Assembly (NCBI GenBank): GCA_023548195.1
Contig: JAJHZJ010000014.1
Location: 14,422,718-14,486,717 of the forward strand
DNA length: 64,000 nt
From: Bettongia penicillata ogilbyi
Taxonomy: Eukaryota > Chordata > Mammalia > Diprotodontia > Potoroidae
Reading direction: 5' to 3'
Position numbers and translations under genes: made by a program. This document shows positions 56,070-64,000 of this stretch, piece after piece (positions within the stretch are counted from its first letter, which is position 1; the number at the start of each line of letters is the position of its first letter). A model generated the notes under the pieces. It saw nothing but the letters and a program-made list of their open reading frames with translations. It searched no databases and had not been told where the DNA came from.

Positions 56070-56880
56070 TTGGAACAAAAGACCTGGAACTGCCTTTTTC
56101 TCCATCTTCATTGTCTTGACTTCTCTGTGGCCTTGATATTCTATTTATATTCTCTTCTCACTACATTTTTTGTGCCTCTGTTCTCTCCTAGTTTTTCTTC
56201 TACATATCTGACCACTCCCCCAGTCTCCTTTGCTGGATCTTCATTCAGGTCATGTCCACCAACTATCCCACAGGACTCTGTTCTGTACACTGTTCCCTTC
56301 TCCCTCTATGATCTTTCACTTGGTGATCTCATCATTTTCCATGGATTCAATTATCATCTCTATGCTGATAATTCTCAGATCTATTTTTCCAGTTCTAAAC
56401 TTTCTGCTGATCTCCAGTTTCACATTTTCCAACTGTCCATTAAATATCTTGAACTGGATGGCCTGTGAACATCTAAAATCCAATACTGTGCAAAACTGAA
56501 TTCATTATTTTCCCCCTTAAATATCTTCCTCTTATTTTCACCATCATCTTTCCTATCACTCAGGCTCACAACTTGGGTCTCATCCTCAACCTTTCATTCT
56601 TATAACCCATGGTCAATTTGTTGCCAAGATCTGTCAATTTTACTCTTGTAACATCTCATACATACCTCCTTTTCTCCTATCACATTGCCACCACCTTAGT
56701 GCCAACTCTTATCACTTCACACCTAGACTATTATAAGAGATTGTGGACTTGTCTCTCAGCCACAAGTTTCTTCCTACTCCAATCCATTCTCCACTCATCT
56801 ATCAAAGTGATTTTCCTCAATAAACACAAGTGGTTCTCTATCATCTCCAGGACCAAATATAAAATCCTGCTTGCTTTTCA
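56070..56880 (+). mobile_element. L2 LINE fragment (reverse-transcriptase region)
   Basis: Pieces follow L2 RT: 'SPSFSSTYLTTPPVSFAG' (about 56190-56240), SPSMIFHLVISS (about 56300), and LYADNSQIYFSSSKLSADLQ (56355-56415), where family members have YADD at the catalytic site. DYYKRLWTCLSA and SILHSSIKVIF (about 56720-56820) match the thumb region. It is broken at 56880 by minus-strand L1 sequence. Confidence 0.8.
56100..56880 (+). pseudogene. L2 reverse-transcriptase relic
   Basis: A reverse-transcriptase fragment of the L2 family, read in at least two frames (56070-56468 and 56609-56902). The catalytic pair reads Asp-Asn in place of Asp-Asp, and stops occur between the blocks. The endonuclease part and the C-terminal end are absent. 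L2 has long been extinct in therian mammals, which fits this decay. Confidence 0.75.
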
Positions 56881-58057
56881 TATTTTTTTTTCATTCTTTT
56901 GACTTTGTTTTATTGTTTCTTGATGTCTCATGGAGTCATTAGCTTCAACTTGTCCTTAATTGTAAGGAATTATTTTCATCAATGAGCATTTTTGTCTTTT
57001 TTACCATTTAGTCAATTCTGTTTTTTAGGGTGTTGTTTTCTTTAATATTTTTGTGCCTCTTTTACCCAGCTTTTAATTTACTTTTTATAATTTTCTTTCC
57101 TCACTCTCATTTACTTATTTCCCTAATTTTTCCTCTGCCACTCTTATTTGATTTTAAGATCACTTTCAGCACTTCAAGGAATTCTTATTGGTCTTGTATC
57201 CAATTCACACTTTTTCCCTTTGAGCCTTTGCTTTTAACTGTTTTGACATCAATGTCTTGTTCTGAGTTTGTGTCGTGAACATCTCCATCACCACAGTATT
57301 TGATGAACCTGATGGTTCTTTCTTTTTTTCTTTCTTTTTTTTGCTTTTCACTGTTTGCTCATTTTTCTACCCTATTTCTTGACTTAAAATCTTATGTCAA
57401 TGTTGGGCTCTGTTCCTGGTGAGGGGTAGGTGAGGTACTATTCTAAGCTTCAGGCTTTTTCATCCTTCTCTTTTCAGAACTAGTTCTGGGGTTTGGAATT
57501 TTTTGGTGCTTCCAAAGTGCTGTGATCTGAGAAGAGGTGTGGTCACTACTCCCATCATCTGTACTCTAATCTTTACCCAGGAAGGGTAATCCTTTTTGGA
57601 TTGTAATCATTATGATTTCTCAGAGTCCCTGCTCCCTTGGACCGAGAAGTGATATTGCTCCTCAGGGTCCCTGCTGCCTCCAACTAAAAGTGATCTTCTC
57701 TGACTTTGAACTGTAACCCAGAAGAGGGTATTAGCAGTGGAGTGGTCAAACATTGTTCATTCCTATAACCACTACTAGCACAGAGGTCCCTTGTAATCAC
57801 TTTATTACCAGTTACCAGACTTTAAGACCAGTCCCCTAGTCTTGAGAGCTTTCAAAGTTGCTTCAGTTTCTTTGCTACCATCTAGTCCCACCACTGGTGA
57901 TGCATCCATATAAGTTCCCAGACAATCTCTACTCCACTCATATAAAAGATCTCTCCTTCCTTCCCTGTAAATTGTCTTGGGCTAGAAGAATGTCTCTCTA
58001 TGATCTTTTGTTGGTTCTGTCACTCCATAGATCAATTCAAAGCTTCATATTTTCTTC
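56881..58057 (-). mobile_element. Old minus-strand L1 (ORF1 N-terminal half and 5' UTR)
   Basis: The plus strand at 56881-57250 is reversed ORF1: ttcattcttttgactttgtt, tcatggagtcattagcttca, and cccctaattt with tttcctctgcc. 57250-58057 is reversed 5' UTR (tgctcatttttctaccctat, ttcaggctttttcatccttc, gaactagttctggggtttgg), matching the old L1 at 31900-32200. It sits between L2 sequence and a DNA transposon, and its 3' half is missing. Confidence 0.75.
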
Positions 58058-58060
58058 TTT

Positions 58061-58664
58061 ATGATAATCTTAACAGTTTTTCTTTCATGGGCCTCTTAAG
58101 CAATCTGGTGAATCCCATAGACATTTTCTTCTAATTATGTAATTTTTCATATGTAGGGTGAGAGAGAGGAAGAGACAAAGAAACAGAAAAACAAATACAT
58201 AAGACCATAAAAATTGTGTCATTAAAAAAATGAATATTCTATTGTTAGGTTCTTTTGAATGAAGGAAATTAATTTTAGTTCCATTTTTATAATACTAAAT
58301 TTTGTTACTACCTTACCAACTGAATTCCAGTCTTTAAAATGTGGAACAGTTGGGACCTGCTAAAACTCCTATACAGAAAAGTATCTAAAAGGTCTGCATT
58401 TAACAACAGCAGTAATAATAATACCACAAAAATTATCTCAGGCTCTGTACCTGAGGTCCACACATTTCCAATGGGTTAAGTAGGTAGATCTGAGGGGATC
58501 CATAAACTCAGTATTCAGTACATCTTAATTTTTACTAAATTATCAGTGAAATTTAGTATTTCCTCCAATTACAAATGTAGTCAACAAACCATTAGGAGAA
58601 AAAGTCCATGGGATTCACCAGATTGCTCGAGGCCCATGAAACAAAAATAGTTAAGAATATCATA
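58061..58664. mobile_element. DNA transposon with long inverted arms (hAT-like)
   Basis: The left arm (58069-58131, cttaacagtttttctttcat then gggcctcttaagcaatctgg) and right arm (58593-58656) are inverted copies of about 60 bases. The arms resemble the ends of an ancient mammalian hAT-type (Charlie-like) element with 'TTAACC..TTTTGTG.CATGG.CCC'. The inner 460 bases carry no transposase. It is either one element with long inverted ends or two copies in inverted order. Confidence 0.65.
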
Positions 58665-59954
58665 AAGAGGAAAAGGCAGCTGCCTTTAATTGTCTCACTC
58701 CTGCTTCATTTTTCCCCATGCAAACCTTTTCTGCAGCAGCTGTGTCCACTCATTGTATATAACTGGCTTTTCCCCTTCCTGTTCAGATTGCTGTCGATTC
58801 CTTTTTGCTATTAAATATCCCACTCCTAAATAAAAGAAAACCTAGTATACTAATCCATGCTTGTATTATTTTTTGGCATCATAAATGATAGAGGGGTTTC
58901 TTAAGTCTGGAATAAAAAATTTTAAATTCATATAGCACTTAGTTTGAGATAGGAAAAAAGCAGAGCAAATAGTACTATGGGGTCTGTCCTTGGGAAATTC
59001 CCATTTTGTGATGTTCCCCATTATTTTAACATTATATTATATATTATATAATAACATTATATTAACATACAAAGAGAGAAGTAAGCAAGTAGAAATAAAA
59101 ACTGAGAGGACTTCAGTCTCAAGATGTGTATATACATGTATATAAGCATATATCTATAATATGTCTATCTGAGCATGGAGTATATATAATATATACATGC
59201 ATACTTACATACATATGTAAATACACATACATATGTACATAATATCTTGAGACAGGAACTCTTCAGTCTTGGCCCCTGAAAGAATTTGCATCACAGCTGA
59301 CTCCCTGTAGGGGATTTTCAAAGGAGGAGGTGAAGGTCCTGGAGGAAATTGTTCAGGTAGACTAGATTTATGCAGTCCCCCCATTACCCTTCATACACTA
59401 TGTCCAGGCTGTTTAAAAAGCAAATAGAAACCACCTTCTGGGTGAAGCCCCACTAGAATGGCTTCAGACTTTAGCTATGATTCTCCCCCATCACACAACT
59501 TATACAGGTGTAGGCTAATGTGAAACTTAAGTAGGAGGTCAGGACAATTTGTCTTATGTAAATCCTGCTGTCTGGGAACAAGCACTGTAGGAATGGGTAG
59601 AGGAGTCCCAGAGCCTACCCTTCTAAATGGGCAGAGGACAAAGAAACCCTCTCCCAAAGCAATTTTGGTTATAGTGCCTTAAAAAAGGGTTAATAAGAAA
59701 GCAATTGATAGTCATCTTGTGGAGGTGCTGTGAAAACCATTTGGGGAGATCCAATAACAAGGACATCACTGGTTGTTCATTCCTACCAAAGCTTAAGGCA
59801 CCCCTTAAAGCCCTTGTCCCATTTTGAATCATTCAGGAAAAGGTATAGGGGGCAGACAATAGAAGGAAGGTTTATCGTGGGTTCTGGGGAGTCAGTATCT
59901 GTATAGGCCCTTTCAAGTAGCCTCTATGTAAGTTGCTGTTGGAAGATCCAAATG
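58665..59954. other. Unassigned sequence with ATAT-rich run
   Basis: A TATA-like gtatataac near 58757 and aataaa at about 58829 might mark a short LTR, but ends and relatives are not visible. 59030-59240 is AT-rich with TATAC/ATACAT repeats. No gene recognised. Confidence 0.35.
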
Positions 59955-60890
59955 ACCCTTAGTCAATAAATATTAATTAACACCTACTATGTTTCAGGCC
60001 ATATGCTAAGCCCTAGTGATACAAGAAGAGGCAGAAGACAGTTGCTGCTTCAAGGAACTCACAATCTAATGGAAGTGATAAACAAGTAAATAAATATGTA
60101 CTAGCAAGCTATATACAGGAAAAATAGGAAATAAGTGAGAGAAGACACTAGAACAAAGAGGATTTGGAAAACTTCTTGAAGATCAAATTTTATTTGAGAC
60201 TTGAAGGAAGCCAGGGAAACTAGAGAATATGCCTCGAGCTGAGACATAGAGTATCTTATTTATTAAATACCCAGGCCAGTGTCACTGAATTAAAGAGTAT
60301 GGTGAGTAAGGTGCAAGAAGACTGGAAAGATGCGGGGAGAAAAACTAGGTCATGAAGTACTTTGAATGCCAAACAGGATTTTGTATTTGATCCTGGAGGA
60401 AATTGGGAGAAACTAGAGTTTATTGAGTAGAGGGTGACATTATCAGACCTGCACTTTCGGAAAATTACTTTGGCAGCTGAATGAAGGATGAATTGGAATG
60501 GGGAGAGCATTGAGGTAGGCAGACCCACTAGCAGGATATTGGAATAGTCCAAGTGTGAGGTGATGACTAGGGTGGTGACAAGTGTCAGAGGAGAAAAGGG
60601 TCATATTTAAGAGACATTACAGAGATGAAATTGACAGACCTTGGAAACAGATTACATAGGAGGGGTAAGAGCTAGTGAGAAATAGTGGACAACATCTAAG
60701 TTTCAAGTCAGAGGGTCTGGGAATATAGTGTTGCCATTAACCATCATAGGGAAATTAGAATAGAATGGAAGTTTTAGGGGAAAAGATAATGAGTTTAGTT
60801 TTAGACTTGTTGAGTTTAAGATGTCTAGAGGATATCCAATTCAAGATGGTTGAAAGGCAATTAGAAATGGAATTTTATAGACTTAATATA
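59955..60890 (-). mobile_element. L2 LINE 3' third (RT thumb region and 3' UTR)
   Basis: On the minus strand, coding sequence runs from 60890 to about 60180, followed by the 3' UTR to 59955. The open part 60552-60256 holds MDYSNILLVGLPTSMLSPFQ and SAAKVIFRKC, which follow the L2 thumb motif 'LDYCNSLLxGLP', and KVLHDLVFLPA. The 3' UTR part on the plus strand is acacctactatgtttcaggc and aaggaactcacaatctaatg. This is the best-preserved L2 here. Confidence 0.85.
60256..60860 (-). pseudogene. L2 reverse-transcriptase C-terminal relic
   Basis: C-terminal end of the L2 reverse transcriptase. One 98-codon piece is open (60552-60256); upstream codons to about 60860 are in other frames with stops. It has the thumb-domain motif (DYSNILLVGLP) and the conserved KVLHDL block. 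The catalytic palm region lies outside the fragment. Confidence 0.75.
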
Positions 60891-60894
60891 TTCT

Positions 60895-61140
60895 TGTTCC
60901 TCTCATACACTACAATCCTGCTAAACTCTTTTTCTGGCTATTCCTCAGACATCTTCTCATGCCTGGGATGCATTACCTCTTCACCTCTGCTTCTTAGAAT
61001 TCCTAGTTTTCTTGTGTCACCTTCTGCATGAAGTTTTTTCTGATACTAAAAGCATCTGTTGCCTTTTCCCCTCCTCTAAATTACCTTGAATTTATCTTGT
61101 ATATGTTTTTATATGTAAAGTTGCCTTCTTCATTCTATAA
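60895..61140 (+). mobile_element. L2 3' end, opposite orientation
   Basis: cctcatacactacaatcct-like sequence, tcatgcctgggatgcattac, ctcttcacctctgcttctta and ttctgcatgaagttttttct follow the L2 end in forward orientation. It abuts the minus-strand copy, so the two L2 fragments face away from each other. Confidence 0.65.
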
Positions 61141-61149
61141 TGCTAGTTT

Positions 61150-61420
61150 CTGGGAGACCAGCCAAGATAATGAAGTAGGAGGAGGCAATGTAGGCCAGTT
61201 CCCCTGACATCTACATGAACAAATATCTTAGACAAGAATTAAACCAATAGTGGTGAGAAATCTAAGAGAAAAATTATGGTATTTCATCTTTCCAGAATAT
61301 GATCAGAAATTCTATCCATAGTCAAGTGACCAGAAAAGGAGTTGCGGAGCAGGATGGCCTGAGATCTCAGAATCAGACCCTAAGACAGTGGCATACAAGG
61401 CATATTTGACACATGAAGCA
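61150..61420 (+). mobile_element. Old L1 5' end fragment
   Basis: gggagaccagccaagataat and gaagtaggaggaggcaat are a diverged L1 start ('ccaagatggcggagtag'). ORF1 does not follow. Confidence 0.5.
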
Positions 61421-61734
61421 GGTAATTATTTTAGAACTCCCCTTTTTTATACCAAAAGAATTATTTTTAGTAATAATCATGAAATGAAACAAAATAAGTA
61501 ATAATATCAGGAAAAGAAACCATGAAAATTTATTTTATTGAACTTCATATTCATAATTATATAATCACACCAGGAAAAAATAAAATAAAGTACAAAAAGG
61601 GGAGGATGAACATTTTATTTGTATTTATGTAATCCCCAGAGTTATTTCCTCCAAAAGAGGAGATTCTTTTAAGCTGCAGTTTCTACCTATCATCAGGTCC
61701 TAAAGATTCTTGTACTTGGATCTTGGGGTCATTC

Positions 61735-62035
61735 ATTTGTTGTTGTCCTTTGTACTCCAAGAGGATCAAAATGGCACCACAACGTTGAGGTCAATGTACA
61801 GTGTCCAACTATGGCTAGCCAGACCAGTATGAATTCAGAATTCATAGAGCCTTCTGGTCAGACACAAATAGTCCATATGAACATTTGAGCTAGAGATACC
61901 TCAAATTTGTGCGTCTCATGTTCCTTTTGAGCTACTGCAGCTACAGTTTATTCATAGAACAAAACATCTTCTTTGATGCAGCACACTATGCTAGTCAGTC
62001 CTATGCCAGTGTCTCCCACATCTCACAATTGATCT
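61735..62035 (-). mobile_element. RTE-like LINE 3' end
   Basis: On the minus strand this repeats the last 300 bases of the LINE at 40945-44310: gtgggagacactggcatagg (44033 region), the codons corresponding to the Cys/His motif, and tcattttgatcctcttgga-like tail ending in CAACAACA. Truncated at its 5' end, as is usual for LINE insertions. Confidence 0.8.
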
Positions 62036-62462
62036 TGATAATAACTTTGGCTCAACAGCCCAAATCTAGACTACTGCCTATTTTTATACAAACCTCAAGG
62101 TAACAATAATTTCTACATTTTTAAAGACAATAAATACATTTATTAAATAAAATAAACTTTATTTTAAAATAATTTTTTATTTACAAAACAGAAGTGGGCA
62201 AGATTTTACCCCCAGGGTTTTAGTTTCCAACTCTCGTTCTACTTTATCTAGCATTTTGCTATATTCTAGGTAAGCTATAAATAAATAAATGTTACAATAG
62301 CATTTCCCTCATCTATCAGTTTAGTAATCCTATCAAAAAAGAATGTAAAATTAGCAGGGTATGACCTAATCTTGCTAAAGCCATGGTGACTCTTAAGTAC
62401 AAGAACTTACTTTTTTTAAAATATATAATCGCTCAACAATATGTTTTGGACTTTTTTTGAGA
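62036..62462. other. Unassigned AT-rich sequence
   Basis: No gene or repeat recognised. Confidence 0.4.
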
Positions 62463-64000
62463 AAATTAGGGAGGAGCCAAGATGGCAGAGTAGAAAGATA
62501 AACATATGCTAGCTCCTAACCCACAGCCCATAAAATACCTGCAAAGAAGAACTCCTAACAAATTCTAGAGCAGCAAAAGCCACAGAACAATGGAGTGGAG
62601 GAGATTTCTGTTCCAGAGAGACCTGAAAAACCAACACCAAAGGTCTGTCACGCACTGGACCCAGAGCAGAGACCAGCTCTGCCTTGGCTGCACAGCACCG
62701 AGGGGAGCAGATCTGAGCAGGCTTCAGGGACAGAATCTCCAGTGGCAGCACAGGTCCCTCCACCCACAGGAACCAAAAGTCAGTGAGAGGGTCTTTTCTA
62801 CTAGCCAAGAGGGGAGTGGGGTGTCTCCACAACTCAGGAGCCCTCAGGAGGCAGCAGCTGAGGCAGCAGCAGACAGGGGCTCCCAAAGCAGGCAGGAACT
62901 TGGATCCATTTGTTGAAGGAATCCAAGTAAACTCCCTGAGGGAACTGAGACCTGACACTCCACTACCCCCACGTTGGTGGCCCTGCCCCCACCTGAGCAC
63001 CTGAATTTAATTTCACACTGAATAGCAGCCCTACCCCCACCAAAAACCTTGAGGCTGGGAAGCAGCATTTGAATCTAAGACCCCAAGCACTAGGGCATAT
63101 CTGGAGGCAAGGTGGGTGTGGAGAGGACACTCAGAAGCCAAGTAACTGGTTGGGAAAATGCCCAGAAAAGGGAAAAAAAATAAGACCACAGAAGGTTACT
63201 TTCTTGGTGAACAGATAGCTCCTTCCATCCTTTCAGATGTGGAATAACAATGCTTACCATCAGAAAAAGACATAGAATTCAAGGCTTCTGCATCCCAAAT
63301 ATCCAAAATAAATATTCAATGGACTCAGGTCATGGAAGATCTCAAAAAGGATTTTGAAAATCAAGTTAGAGAGGTAGAAGAAAATCTGGGAAGAGAAACA
63401 AGACACATGCAAGAAGAGCATGAAAAGCAGGTCAACACCTTGCTAAAGGACACACAAAAAAATGCTGAAGAAAATAACACCTTGAAAAATAGGCTAACTC
63501 CATTGGCAAAAGAGGTTCAAAAAGCCAATGAGGAGAAGAATGCTTTCAAAAGCAGAATTAGCCAAATGGAAAACGAGGTTCAAAAGCTCACTGAAGAACA
63601 TAGTTCTCTCAAAACTGGAATGGAACAGATGGAGTATAATGACTTTATGAGAAACCAAGAAATTATAAAACAAAACCAAAAGAATGAAAAAATTGAAGAC
63701 AATGTGAAATATCTCATTGGAAAAACAACTGACCTGGAAAACAGATCCAGGAGAGACAATTTAAAAATTATAGGATTACCTGAAAGCCACAATCAAAAAA
63801 AGAGCCTAGACATCATCTTTCATGAAATTATCAAGGAAAACTGCCCTGAAATTCTAGAACCAGAGGGTAAAATAAGTATTCAAGGAATCTATCAATCACC
63901 ACCTGAAAGAGATCCAAAAAGAGAAACTCCTAGGAACATTGTGGCCAAATTCCAGAATTCCCAGGTCAAGAAGAAAATACTGCAAGCAGCTAGAAAGAAA
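62463..64000 (+). mobile_element. L1 copy M, 5' UTR and partial ORF1 (cut by window end)
   Basis: It begins gaaaattagggaggagccaa, close to the usual L1 start. A 5' UTR with one monomer (about 62905-63000) leads to ORF1 at 63158. The ORF1 N-terminus and KKDFENQ place it with the A/D subfamily, though it is more diverged. Whether ORF2 exists lies beyond the window. Confidence 0.88.
63158..64000 (+). pseudogene. L1 ORF1, partial with premature stop (copy M)
   Basis: The start codon is at 63158-63160 in family context. An in-frame TAA at 63245-63247 lies after 29 codons, in the acidic N-terminal patch. The coiled coil (63350-63700) and the RNA-binding-domain entry (ctggaaaacagatccaggag at about 63732) follow. 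The sequence ends at the window border in the C-terminal domain (near AARKK). Confidence 0.88.

Overview
This window looks like intergenic or deep-intronic DNA from a marsupial (metatherian) genome. The evidence is the repeat content. It holds L1 elements opening with the marsupial-style 'gagccaagatggcggagtag' 5' end, tRNA-headed SINEs with RTE-type tails, MIR-like and L2 copies, a BovB-type LINE fragment and a second RTE-like LINE. The DNA is AT-rich. I found no host gene I can defend; two stretches have exon-like splice borders but match no protein I recognise. There are no rRNA genes, true tRNA genes or CRISPR arrays. I cannot tell which marsupial it is.

Layout. 1-12.4 kb: mostly unassigned AT-rich sequence with two LTR-like stretches (about 1.95-2.56 and 9.4-9.76 kb), a composite tRNA/RTE SINE (2756-3085), a MIR-like SINE, eroded L1 pieces and L2 3' ends. 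12.4-17.4 kb: two L1-derived elements in opposite directions, both with ORF1 and no ORF2 (half-L1, HAL1, architecture). 17.4-30.1 kb: unassigned DNA with scattered SINEs, L2 and old L1 fragments, a terminal-inverted-repeat element (26.7-27.1 kb) and an LTR-like insert inside a SINE (29.07-29.66 kb). 30.1-37.3 kb: an old, decayed L1 with ORF1 and ORF2 relics, carrying a younger nested ORF1-only insertion and an LTR-like insert, followed by the 5' end of another old L1. 37.3-44.3 kb: a BovB endonuclease fragment, a minus-strand L1 lacking most of ORF2, and a nearly full-length second RTE-like LINE with endonuclease and reverse transcriptase relics. 44.4-48.3 kb: SINEs and an old minus-strand L1. 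48.3-52.4 kb: the most unusual object, two ORF1-only L1 units of different subfamilies head to tail inside one target-site duplication; the second has the only intact L1 ORF1 (367 codons). 53.1-54.2 kb: a diverged five-copy tandem array. 54.2-62.4 kb: L2 pieces on both strands, an L1 5' region, a palindromic-arm DNA transposon and an RTE 3' end. 62.46-64.0 kb: another L1 5' UTR and ORF1, cut by the window edge.

The elements are linked as parasites and hosts of the same machinery. The ORF1-only units lack reverse transcriptase and would need a full L1 for mobilisation. The tRNA SINE carries pieces that match the RTE-like LINE at 40.9-44.3 kb and was probably moved by its enzyme. Nesting gives a relative order: old L1s, L2 and BovB first, then the RTE-like LINE and SINEs, then the GC-rich ORF1-only units. 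The main candidates for something undescribed are the two-subfamily ORF1 dimer, the 3'-truncated L1 insertion without a poly(A) tail, the variable 5' UTR monomers, and the 53-54 kb tandem array.
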